From NCBI RefSeq assembly GCF_008312835.1, contig NZ_VSKS01000010.1:186001-250000 (forward strand): a stretch of 64,000 nucleotides of DNA, in the 5' to 3' direction. A program made the translations under genes and the position numbers. Source of the DNA: Streptomyces marokkonensis (lineage in GTDB: Bacteria > Actinomycetota > Actinomycetes > Streptomycetales > Streptomycetaceae). Of this stretch, positions 7,441-15,469 are shown one piece after another; the stretch's first letter is position 1, and every line of letters starts with the position of its first letter. The notes under the pieces are model-generated. The model was not told the origin of the DNA, made no database searches, and worked only from the letters and a program-made list of their open reading frames with translations.

Positions 7441-9705
7441 ATGGGGGACAGCAGGCTGATCCACGGCCGGTACCGGCTGCTCGACCGGATCGGACGCGGC
7501 GGCATGGGTGAGGTGTGGCGGGCGCGGGACGAGTCACTGGGCCGTCAGGTCGCGGTGAAGTGCCTCAAACCTGCCGGCCCGCAGCACGACCAGTCGTTCG
7601 GACGTGTGCTGCGCGAGCGGTTCCGGCGCGAGGCCCGGGTCGCCGCCGCCCTGCAGCACCGGGGGATCACCGTCGTGCACGACTTCGGTGAGTCCGAGGG
7701 CGTGCTGTACCTGGTGATGGAACTGCTCCAGGGCCGCAACCTCAGCCAGCTCCTGGAGGACAACAAGCAGCACCCGCTGCCCGTCGACGAGGTGGTGGAG
7801 GTCGCCGGCCAGGTCGCCGCGGCCCTCGCCTACACCCACGACCAGGGCGTCGTGCACCGGGACCTCAAGCCCGCCAACATCGTGCGGCTGGACGACGGCA
7901 CCGTGAAGATCTGCGACTTCGGCATCGCCCGTCTCGGCCACGACATCGGCTTCACCTCCCGGCTGACCGGCACGGGCATCGCCATGGGCACCCCGCACTA
8001 CATGTCGCCGGAGCAGATCAGCGGCTCGGAGGTCGACCGGCGCAGCGACCTGTACTCCTTCGGCTGCGTGCTGTACGAGATCGCCACCGGCGTACCGCCG
8101 TTCGACCTCGACGACGCCTGGGCGATCCTCGTCGGCCACCGCGACACCCCGCCCCGGCCGCCCCGCGGCCACCGCGCCGAACTGCCCGAACGCCTGGAGC
8201 GGATCATCCTGGACCTGCTGGCCAAGGAGCCGGGCGGGCGCCCGGACAGCGCCCGCGAAGTGGCCGACCGGATCGGCGCGCTGCGCGCGGCCCCGGCCGC
8301 GGCGCCGGCCACCCCGGCCCCGGCCGCCCCGCCCGGACGCGCGGCCGGGGCACCTCGCGCGGACGAGCCCGGACCGGCGGGGCGCGCGGCCCGGCTGCCG
8401 TCCTGGACGCGCGGCATGACCTCCGGGCACAGGGCGGCCGGCGCCGGACTGCGCACCGCGCCCCCCGACCCGGCGGGCGGCCTGTCGGGTGAGTGGATCG
8501 CCCGCCCCGCCACCGGCGCCCGCGCGCAGCCCGCGCCGGAGGAGCGGCCCACCCCGTCGCGGGAGGCCCTGGCGGCCCTCGCCGGACGCCACGACGCGGG
8601 TCTGAGCCTGGGACGCCTCGGCCGCTGGACGGAGGCCGGCGAGGTGCACCGCGCGGTCGCCGCCGAACGGGAGCACCTCCTCGGACCCGACCACCCCGAC
8701 ACCCTCGCCAGCCGCTTCGAGGTCGCGTTCTCCCTCAGCCGCACCGGCCGCGCCGCCGACGCGCTGCGCGCGTACAAGCGGGTGACCGGGGCCCGCATCC
8801 GCGTGCTCGGCCCGGACCACGCCGACACCCTGGCCGCCCGCCAGGAGATGGCCTACGTCCTCGCCCGGCTCGGCCGCCCCTTCGACGCCCACCAGGTCTA
8901 CCTGTCGGTACTCGCCGCCCGCGAGCGGACCATGGGGCCGGACCACCCCGACACCCTGCGCTGCCGCCACGACCTCGCCTTCAACCTCAGCAGGCTGGGG
9001 CGCCTCGAGGACTCGCACGGCATGGCCTGCGAGGTGGCCGCCGCCCGCGCCCGGGTGCTCGGCCCCGAGCACCCCGACACCCTCGTCACCCGGTACGAGG
9101 TCGCCTACACCCTGGGACGGCTGGGCCGCTGGACGGAGGCCCTGGAGACCTACCGCGAGGTCGCCGACGCCCGTGCCAGGGCGCTCGGTCCGGACCACCC
9201 CGACACCCTCGCCGCCCGCTACGAGACCGGTATCGGCCTGGGCCGGCTCGGCCGCACCGCCCAGGCACTCGACCTCTACCGCCGCCTGGTCGAGGACCGT
9301 ACCCGCGTGCAGGGACCCACCCACCCCGAGACCCTGCGCGCCCGGCACGGCATCGGCGTCAACCTCGGCCGCCTCGGCCGCTGGGTGGACGCCCTCGCCG
9401 AGTCCCGCGACGTGTGCGCGCTGCGCGAGCGGGTCCTCGGCGCCGACCACCCGGACACCCTGGTCAGCCGCCGTGAGGTCGCCGTCGGGCTGGGCTGGCT
9501 GGGCCGCTGGGCGGACGCGCTGACCGAGTACCGCACGGTGGCCGACGCCCGCGAGCGGGTCCTCGGCGCGGACCACCCCGACACCCTCGCCGCCCGCAAC
9601 GACGAGGCGCACTGCCTGGAGCGGCTGGGCCGCGGCAAGGAGGCGGCGGGGCTCTACCGCAGGGTGGCGGCACTGCGGCAGCAGGGGGCGGCCGGAGGCG
9701 CGTGA
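7441..9705 (+). CDS. Ser/Thr protein kinase with C-terminal TPR repeats
   Basis: 754-residue Hanks-type kinase. Gly-loop GRGGMGEV at 18-25, invariant VAVK Lys40, catalytic HRDLKPAN at 139-146, DFG at 159-161, then GTPHYMSPEQ; all catalytic residues are present. After an Ala/Pro/Gly-rich linker (about 285-370), residues ~377-750 form about eight 42-residue TPR units of the kinesin-light-chain type, most containing LGPDHPDTLAAR and LGRLGRW. No transmembrane helix, so it is a soluble scaffold-type kinase, unlike PASTA kinases. AAGGAG abuts the ATG at 7441. It lies alone; a SpoIIE phosphatase is encoded 16 kb away. Substrate unknown. Confidence 0.9.
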   Translation: MGDSRLIHGRYRLLDRIGRGGMGEVWRARDESLGRQVAVKCLKPAGPQHDQSFGRVLRERFRREARVAAALQHRGITVVHDFGESEGVLYLVMELLQGRNLSQLLEDNKQHPLPVDEVVEVAGQVAAALAYTHDQGVVHRDLKPANIVRLDDGTVKICDFGIARLGHDIGFTSRLTGTGIAMGTPHYMSPEQISGSEVDRRSDLYSFGCVLYEIATGVPPFDLDDAWAILVGHRDTPPRPPRGHRAELPERLERIILDLLAKEPGGRPDSAREVADRIGALRAAPAAAPATPAPAAPPGRAAGAPRADEPGPAGRAARLPSWTRGMTSGHRAAGAGLRTAPPDPAGGLSGEWIARPATGARAQPAPEERPTPSREALAALAGRHDAGLSLGRLGRWTEAGEVHRAVAAEREHLLGPDHPDTLASRFEVAFSLSRTGRAADALRAYKRVTGARIRVLGPDHADTLAARQEMAYVLARLGRPFDAHQVYLSVLAARERTMGPDHPDTLRCRHDLAFNLSRLGRLEDSHGMACEVAAARARVLGPEHPDTLVTRYEVAYTLGRLGRWTEALETYREVADARARALGPDHPDTLAARYETGIGLGRLGRTAQALDLYRRLVEDRTRVQGPTHPETLRARHGIGVNLGRLGRWVDALAESRDVCALRERVLGADHPDTLVSRREVAVGLGWLGRWADALTEYRTVADARERVLGADHPDTLAARNDEAHCLERLGRGKEAAGLYRRVAALRQQGAAGGA

Positions 9706-9753
9706 CGCGGACCGCGTCTGGCCGGTGCGGATCATCACGTGTTACGAAGAACC

Positions 9754-11322
9754 ATGACCGCACCCGAGGGTTCCCGGACGTACGACGCCGTCGTCGTCGG
9801 CGCGGGCCACAACGGCCTCGTCGCCGCCGCCTACCTCGCCCGGGCCGGGCGCTCCGTGCTGGTGCTGGAGCGGCTGGACCACACCGGCGGGGCGGCTGTC
9901 TCGACCCGCCCGTTCGCCGGCGTCGACGCACGGCTGTCCCGGTACTCGTACCTGGTCAGCCTGCTGCCCCGGAAGATCGTCCAGGATCTGGGGCTCGACT
10001 TCCGGCTGCGCACCCGCACCATCTCCTCGTACACCCCCACCGAACGCGGCGGGCGGCCCACCGGGCTGCTCGTCGGCGGCGGCGAGCAGCGCACCCGCGA
10101 GGCCTTCGCCCGCCTCACCGGCTCCGACCGTGAACACCGCGCCTGGCAGCGCTTCTACGAGATGACGGGCCGGGTCGCCCGCCGGGTCTTCCCGACCCTC
10201 ACCGAACCGCTGCCCACCCGCGACGAGCTGCGCCGCACGGTCGACGACGACGAGGCCTGGCGCATCCTCTTCGAGGAACCCCTCGGCGTCGCCGTCGAGG
10301 ACCACTTCGCCGACGACCTGGTGCGCGGTGTCGTCCTCACCGACGCCCTCATCGGCACCTTCGCCGATGCCCACGACCCGTCCCTGAAGCAGAACCGCTG
10401 CTTCCTCTACCACGTCATCGGCGGCGGCACCGGCGCCTGGGACGTCCCGGTCGGCGGCATGGGCGCCCTCACCGACGCGCTGGCCGACGCCGCCCGCGCC
10501 GCCGGCGCGGTCATCGCCACCGGACACCGTGCGGTGCGCATCGACACCGACGGCCGTACGGCCGAGGTCACCCACCGCACCGCCGACGGCGAGGGCGTGG
10601 CCACCGCGCGGCACGTCCTGGTCAACGCGTCCCCGCAGGAACTCGCCGCCCTCACCGGCGACGAGCCCCCGCCCCGGGCCGAGGGCGCCCAGCTCAAGGT
10701 GAACATGCTCCTCGAGCGGCTGCCCAGGCTGCGCGACACCTCCGTCGACCCGCGCGAGGCGTTCGCCGGCACCTTCCACATCGCCGAGGGGTACGGGCAG
10801 CTGGCCGCCGCCCACGCCCAGGCCGCCGCCGGCGAGCTGCCCGCCGCGCCGCCCTCCGAGATCTACTGCCACTCGCTCACCGACCCGACGATCCTCGGCC
10901 CGGAGCCGGCCGCCCGGGGCTACCAGACCCTCACCCTGTTCGGACTGCACACCCCCGCCCGGCTGTTCGAGCGGGACAACGACGCCGTGCGTGAGGAACT
11001 GCTGACGTCGACCCTCGCCCAGCTCGACGCCCATCTGGCCGAGCCCCTGGCCGGCTGCCTGGCCACCGACGCCGACGGGCGCCCGTGTCTGGAGGCCCGG
11101 TCCCCGCTGGACCTGGAGCGCGATCTCGGGCTGCCCGGCGGCAACATCTTCCACCGCGAACTCTCCTGGCCCCACGCCCAGGACGGCACCGGCCGCTGGG
11201 GCGTGGAGACCCGGCACACCAACGTGCTGCTGTGCGGCGCGGGCGCGGTGCGCGGCGGCGGGGTGAGCGGCGTGCCGGGCCACAACGCGGCCATGGCGGT
11301 CCTGGAGGCGGGGGAGGGCTGA
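9754..11322 (+). CDS. FAD-dependent phytoene-desaturase-like oxidoreductase
   Basis: 522-residue flavoprotein of the NAD(P)/FAD-dependent oxidoreductase (PYROXD2/CrtI-like) superfamily. The Rossmann dinucleotide site VVVGAGHNGLVAAAYLARAG lies at ~12-31, and the C-terminal FAD motif LLCGAGAVRGGGVSGVPGHN near 490-509. GGTGAWDVPVGGMGALTDAL is typical of the amine oxidase/desaturase fold. Likely cytoplasmic and FAD-binding; the substrate cannot be read from the sequence and no carotenoid genes are nearby. ATG 9754 is preferred over the GTG five codons earlier. It is convergent with the serine hydrolase, with ten bases between the stops. Confidence 0.8.
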   Translation: MTAPEGSRTYDAVVVGAGHNGLVAAAYLARAGRSVLVLERLDHTGGAAVSTRPFAGVDARLSRYSYLVSLLPRKIVQDLGLDFRLRTRTISSYTPTERGGRPTGLLVGGGEQRTREAFARLTGSDREHRAWQRFYEMTGRVARRVFPTLTEPLPTRDELRRTVDDDEAWRILFEEPLGVAVEDHFADDLVRGVVLTDALIGTFADAHDPSLKQNRCFLYHVIGGGTGAWDVPVGGMGALTDALADAARAAGAVIATGHRAVRIDTDGRTAEVTHRTADGEGVATARHVLVNASPQELAALTGDEPPPRAEGAQLKVNMLLERLPRLRDTSVDPREAFAGTFHIAEGYGQLAAAHAQAAAGELPAAPPSEIYCHSLTDPTILGPEPAARGYQTLTLFGLHTPARLFERDNDAVREELLTSTLAQLDAHLAEPLAGCLATDADGRPCLEARSPLDLERDLGLPGGNIFHRELSWPHAQDGTGRWGVETRHTNVLLCGAGAVRGGGVSGVPGHNAAMAVLEAGEG

Positions 11323-11332
11323 CGGCCCCGGC

Positions 11333-13111
11333 TCAGTCGGCCGACCGGGTCCAGCCCTCGGCGCGGACCCGTGCCGCGTCCGCCGGGCGTGTCTCGTCGA
11401 AGAGCCGGCCGCCGGGCGCCTCGACGCGCACCGCGTCGACGTAGGCGCCGCGCCCGGCGTAGAGCCGGTCGGTCGTGTACCGCCAGCGCACGGTGAGGCC
11501 GCGCGCGGCGGGCAGGTGCGCGGTGAGGTCGTGCCAGACGCGGCCGGACCAGCCGGTGGCCGTGCCCGAGGGGTGGTGCTCGGTCTCCCCGCCCCGCCGC
11601 TTCGTGGTGAACGGCACCGGCTGCCAGGCCGTGCCGTCGTCCGCGGCGGCCTCCAGGACGAGGACGTCGGCGCGGGGTTCGGTGTCCCACCACAGTGAGC
11701 AGCGCAGCCGGGCCCCGCCGGACGAGGTGTCCAGCGCGGGCAGGGTGAGGGTCGCCGTCGCCGATCCGGCCATTCCGGAGAACCACGCGGTACGGCCCCG
11801 GGCCGGCCGGACCGGCACCGCGCGGGCGAGCTGGTTCGCGGCGGCCACGCGGGGAGCGGAACCGGAGCGCCAACTGCGCACGGGGTGGACGGAGTTGCCC
11901 AGCACGACGAGGAACGAGTCGGTCGTCGGGTCGAGCACCAGGGAGGTACCGGTGAAACCGGTGTGGCCCGCCGTGCGCGGGGTGGCCATCGCGCCCATGT
12001 ACCAGTGCTGGTAGAGCTCGAAGCCCAGACCGTGCTCGTCCCCCGGGAAGGCGGTGTTGAAGTCCGTGAACATCAGCTCCACCGACTCCGGCGTCAGGAT
12101 CCGTTCCCGGCCGTAGGCACCGCCGTTGAGCAGCGTCCGGCCGAGGACCGCCAGGTCCCAGGCGTTGGAGAACACGCCGGCGTGCCCCGCGACGCCGCCG
12201 AGGCTGTGGGCGTTCTCGTCGTGCACCTCGCCCCACACCAGCCCCCGGTCGAGACCGGACCACGGCCTGCGGGCGTCCTCCGTCGCCGCGATCCGCGGCT
12301 TCCAGGAGGCGGGAGGGTTGTAGCGGGTGCGGCGCATGCCCAGCGGGCCGGTGATCCCGTCGTGCAGGAGGACGTCGAGCGTGCGGCCGGTGACCCGCTC
12401 CAGGACCAGCTGGAGCGAGATCAGGTTCAGGTCCGAGTACAGATACGCGGTCCCGGGCGGACTGACCGGCGCCTCGTCGTAGACGCGCCGGACCTTCTCC
12501 TGCGGCGTGGGCGCGTTGTACAGCGGGATCCACGCGCGGAAACCCGAGGTGTGCGTCAGCAGCTGACGGATCGTGACGTCCTGTTTGCCCGCACGCCCGA
12601 AGTCCGGCAGGTACGAGGCGACCGCCGCGTCCAGTTCCAGCGTGCCCCGCTCGATCTGCTGCACGGCGAGGATCGAGGTGAACAGCTTCGACACCGAGGC
12701 CAGGTCGAAGACGGTGTCCTCGGTCATGGGGATCTGACGGTCCGCCGGGAACTCCACGCCGGTGTCCGTCACCTCGTCGTACGCCCGGTAGCGCACCGCC
12801 ATGCCGAGGGGCCGGTGCAGCGCGACCGTGCCACCGCGTCCGGCGAGCAGGACGGCGCCCGCGTACCAGGGGTGCCTGGGGGACGGTGCGAGGAACGCCT
12901 CGGCGTCGGTGACGAGTTGGCGCAGAGGAGCGGCGAGCAGTCCGGCGCGCCGGGCCGATCCGTGCCGCAGCGTCGTACGGGGGCCGCGCGCCGGCCGGGC
13001 GGCCGAGGCCGGGTCGGCCGGGAGGGCCGCGAAGGTCAGCGCGCCCCCCAGAGCCATGGCGCCCGCGCCCAGTTGCCGCCGGGTGATGCCTCCGGCCCCT
13101 TCGTCCGTCAT
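11333..13111 (-). CDS. Tat-exported serine hydrolase (beta-lactamase/PBP class C-like)
   Basis: 592 residues. A twin-arginine-type leader (TRRQLGAGAMALGGAL at 10-25) directs export. Class C beta-lactamase/DD-peptidase motifs follow: SVSK (SxxK), YSDLN (YxN) and HTGFTG (HTG). Residues ~430-590 form an extra beta-rich domain, probably carbohydrate- or wall-binding. The family includes esterases and D-amino peptidases; true antibiotic resistance is unlikely to be its main role. ATG 13111 has GGGAGG upstream. A perfect TTGACA -35 and a GAAAGTTTC palindrome lie about 70-100 bases upstream. Confidence 0.85.
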   Translation of the reverse strand: MTDEGAGGITRRQLGAGAMALGGALTFAALPADPASAARPARGPRTTLRHGSARRAGLLAAPLRQLVTDAEAFLAPSPRHPWYAGAVLLAGRGGTVALHRPLGMAVRYRAYDEVTDTGVEFPADRQIPMTEDTVFDLASVSKLFTSILAVQQIERGTLELDAAVASYLPDFGRAGKQDVTIRQLLTHTSGFRAWIPLYNAPTPQEKVRRVYDEAPVSPPGTAYLYSDLNLISLQLVLERVTGRTLDVLLHDGITGPLGMRRTRYNPPASWKPRIAATEDARRPWSGLDRGLVWGEVHDENAHSLGGVAGHAGVFSNAWDLAVLGRTLLNGGAYGRERILTPESVELMFTDFNTAFPGDEHGLGFELYQHWYMGAMATPRTAGHTGFTGTSLVLDPTTDSFLVVLGNSVHPVRSWRSGSAPRVAAANQLARAVPVRPARGRTAWFSGMAGSATATLTLPALDTSSGGARLRCSLWWDTEPRADVLVLEAAADDGTAWQPVPFTTKRRGGETEHHPSGTATGWSGRVWHDLTAHLPAARGLTVRWRYTTDRLYAGRGAYVDAVRVEAPGGRLFDETRPADAARVRAEGWTRSAD

Positions 13112-13177
13112 CGGGTTCCTCCCGTCTCGGGGCCCTTGCGAGGGCTGAAGGTATTTTTCGGGACCGCCGTGCGGAGT

Positions 13178-13209
13178 GAAACTTTCCTGTCATGTACCGG
13201 ATGTGTCAA
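13178..13209 (-). promoter_or_regulatory. Promoter with overlapping palindromic operator
   Basis: On the minus strand a perfect TTGACA (-35, 13209-13204) is followed, 17 bases on, by the palindrome GAAAGTTTC (13186-13178), which overlaps the -10 position. GAAA-N-TTTC palindromes resemble LacI-family operators for sugar catabolic genes in Streptomyces. It would control the serine hydrolase gene. Confidence 0.4.
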
Positions 13210-13315
13210 TGGGGCGTGCGCGGCAGCCGGGGAGATCCGCCCCGAGGTGGATAACTCCGCTCGTAGTACTCTGCCTGGAGTGGTGTGGTGGATGCCGGCG
13301 GACGGAGTGGTGGCA

Positions 13316-13894
13316 GTGGTGAGACGGAACGAGCAGCGGCGGGCCGCACTGGTGGACGCGGCGATCGAGGTGCTGGCCCGGGACGGCGCCCGGGGCCTGA
13401 CCTTCCGGGCGGTGGACACCGAGGCCGCCGTGCCCCTGGGCACCGCGTCGAACTACTTCACCTCGCGCGACGACCTGCTCACCCAGGCGGGCGCCCGCGT
13501 CTACGAGCGGCTCCAGCCCGACGAGGAGACCGTGGCCAGGCAGCAGGCCGCCGGGCGCGACCGGGAGGTCTACGCCGCGCTGATGCGTGAACTGGTCAGC
13601 CGCATCGCCTCGTTCCGCACCGGCTACCTCGCACTGCTCGAGCTCCGCCTGGAGGCCACCCGCCGGCCCGAACTGCGCAGGGTGCTCACCGAGCGGGTCC
13701 GTGCCGACCTCGCGGCCAATCTCAGCTATCACGAGGCCTCCGGCCTCCCCGGCGACGCGACGGCCGTCAAGCTCCTGTACCTCGCCCTGAACTGGCTGAT
13801 CGTCGAACAGCTCACCCTGCCGGACGTACTCGCTCCCGAAGAGCGCGAGCGGCTGGTGACGGCCGCGGTCGAACGGATCGTGGACGCCGCGTAG
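13316..13894 (+). CDS. TetR/AcrR-family transcriptional regulator
   Basis: About 192 residues. The N-terminal DNA-binding domain reads AALVDAAIEVLARDG, then the HTH LTFRAVDTEAAVPLGTASNYF, typical of TetR. The C-terminal ligand domain has the usual helical pattern. GTG 13316 is favoured because GGACGGAG is spaced eight bases before it; ATG 13292 is an in-frame alternative adding eight residues. It is divergent from the Tat serine hydrolase gene and convergent with paaK, so its target is likely the hydrolase gene, its own promoter or a distant locus. Confidence 0.85.
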   Translation: MVRRNEQRRAALVDAAIEVLARDGARGLTFRAVDTEAAVPLGTASNYFTSRDDLLTQAGARVYERLQPDEETVARQQAAGRDREVYAALMRELVSRIASFRTGYLALLELRLEATRRPELRRVLTERVRADLAANLSYHEASGLPGDATAVKLLYLALNWLIVEQLTLPDVLAPEERERLVTAAVERIVDAA

Positions 13895-13906
13895 CCGGGC
13901 AGGCCG

Positions 13907-15208
13907 TCAGCCCCGCTTCTCGCGCAGATCCACGATCCGCCGGATCTTGCCCACCGAACGCTCCAGCGTCTCCGGATCGACGATCTCCACGTCGGCCGAG
14001 ACCCCGATGCCGTCCTTCACGGCCGCCACGATGGACCGTGCCGCCGTCTCCCGCGTCGCCGCGTCCGCGTCCGGACGGGCCTCGGCGCGGACGGTGAGCC
14101 GGTCGAGCCGGCCCCGGGTGGTGAGACGGAGCTGGAAGTGGGGTGCCACGCCGGGGGTGCGCAGCACGATCTCCTCGATCTGCGTGGGGAAGAGGTTCAC
14201 CCCGCGCAGGATCACCATGTCGTCGCTGCGCCCGGTGACCTTCTCCATCCGCCGGAACACCCGGGCGGTGCCCGGCAGCAGACGCGTCAGGTCCCGCGTC
14301 CGGTACCGGACGACCGGCATCGCCTCCTTGGTGAGCGAGGTGAAGACCAGTTCGCCCCGCTCGCCCTCCGGGAGGACCTCACCGGTGAGCGGGTCGACGA
14401 CCTCCGGGAAGAAGTGGTCCTCCCAGATGTGCAGACCGTCCTTGGTCTCCACGCACTCCTGCGCGACACCCGGCCCGATCACCTCCGACAGCCCGTATAT
14501 GTCGACCGCGTCGATCGCGAACCGCTCCTCGATCTCCTGCCGCATCCGCTCCGTCCACGGCTCCGCGCCGAAGATCCCCACGCGCAGCGAGGTCGAGCGG
14601 GGATCGACGCCCTGCCGCTCGAATTCGTCCAGCAGGGTGAGCATGTAGGACGGCGTCACCATGATGACGGACGGCCGCAGGTCCTGGATCAGCGTCACCT
14701 GACGGGACGTCATGCCGCCGGAGGCCGGAATCACCGTGCAGCCGAGCCGTTCGGCCCCGTAGTGGGCGCCCAGACCACCGGTGAACAGGCCGTAGCCGTA
14801 CGCCACGTGCGCCGTGTCACCGGGCCGGCCGCCCGCCGCACGGATCGACCGGGCCACCAGGTCGGCCCACATCGACAGGTCGCCCTCCGTGTAGCCGACG
14901 ACCGTGGGGCGGCCGGTGGTGCCGCTGGAGGCGTGGATGCGGCGGACGCGGTCGCGCGGCACGGCGAACATCCCGTACGGGTAGTTCTCCCGCAGGTCCG
15001 CCTTGGTGGTGAACGGGAACCGGGCCAGATCGGACAGCGAACGGCAGCCGTCCGGGTGGACGCCCGCCCTGTCGAAGGACTCACGGTAGAACGGCACACG
15101 CTCGTACGCGTGCCGCAGCGAGCTCCGCAGCCGCTCGAGCTGCAGCGCCCGCAGTTCCTCCGGGCCGAGCCGTTCCGCCGGGTCCAGCAGGTCCGCCGCC
15201 TCCGTCAT
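13907..15208 (-). CDS. paaK: Phenylacetate-CoA ligase
   Basis: 433-residue adenylate-forming enzyme of the PaaK family, the typical length. ATP-binding ASSGTTGRPTVVGYT near 96-110, DIYGLSEVIGPGVAQEC near 237, and a C-terminal domain beginning GRSDDMVILRGVNLFP. Expected reaction: phenylacetate + ATP + CoA to phenylacetyl-CoA, AMP and PPi. The start at 15208 has GGGGAAGG upstream. The remaining phenylacetate genes (paaABCDE) are not in the window, so this copy stands alone and may activate another aryl acid. A TetR-type palindrome sits in its upstream region. Confidence 0.88.
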   Translation of the reverse strand: MTEAADLLDPAERLGPEELRALQLERLRSSLRHAYERVPFYRESFDRAGVHPDGCRSLSDLARFPFTTKADLRENYPYGMFAVPRDRVRRIHASSGTTGRPTVVGYTEGDLSMWADLVARSIRAAGGRPGDTAHVAYGYGLFTGGLGAHYGAERLGCTVIPASGGMTSRQVTLIQDLRPSVIMVTPSYMLTLLDEFERQGVDPRSTSLRVGIFGAEPWTERMRQEIEERFAIDAVDIYGLSEVIGPGVAQECVETKDGLHIWEDHFFPEVVDPLTGEVLPEGERGELVFTSLTKEAMPVVRYRTRDLTRLLPGTARVFRRMEKVTGRSDDMVILRGVNLFPTQIEEIVLRTPGVAPHFQLRLTTRGRLDRLTVRAEARPDADAATRETAARSIVAAVKDGIGVSADVEIVDPETLERSVGKIRRIVDLREKRG

Positions 15209-15243
15209 CAGCACCTTCCCCTCAACCGTCGCGCACAGCCGGA

Positions 15244-15261
15244 CGACCGATCATTCGGTCG
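15244..15261. promoter_or_regulatory. TetR-type inverted repeat upstream of paaK
   Basis: CGACCGA and TCGGTCG, a perfect 7-base inverted repeat with a 4-base spacer, 36 bases upstream of the paaK start. This is the size and place expected of a TetR-family operator; the PaaR type is possible. Confidence 0.45.
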
Positions 15262-15329
15262 ATCCTCCGGGATCAGTAAGTCAGGCCACCGTCGCCCGGG
15301 GCAAGAGCGCGGCCCGTGCTTCTTCCCGC

Positions 15330-15410
15330 GCCGGAGGGGCTGGAAGTCAGCCCCTCCGGCGTTCGAGGAGCGGGGGTCCGGGGGCAGCGCCCCCGGGGGG
15401 ACGGGAAGGG
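15330..15410. terminator. Two stacked hairpins after the sulfatase gene
   Basis: Arms 15330-15342 and 15348-15360 pair perfectly over 13 bases with a 5-base loop. A second G/C hairpin follows around 15371-15410. This GCCGGAGGGGCTG element with its GGGGGTCCGGGGG follow-on recurs in Streptomyces intergenic DNA. It ends the leftward sulfatase transcript; the 15262-15469 gap holds no gene. Confidence 0.65.
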
Positions 15411-15469
15411 GCGGCGGGGGCGAACCCCCCTGCCGGCGTAGTGGTTCGCGGGGCGCGTGGCGGAGCCGC

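Noticed and set aside
8569-9690. Regularly spaced GGCCCGGACCACCCCGACAC-like DNA repeats, CRISPR-like at first sight
   Set aside because: They are the codons of the TPR consensus (LGPDHPDTLA) in one frame, with no unrelated spacers or cas genes.
11333-13111. Antibiotic-resistance beta-lactamase
   Set aside because: SxxK/YxN/HTG motifs fit, but the class C-like family with a Tat leader and extra wall-binding-like domain more often serves as esterase or DD-peptidase; resistance is not supported by sequence alone.
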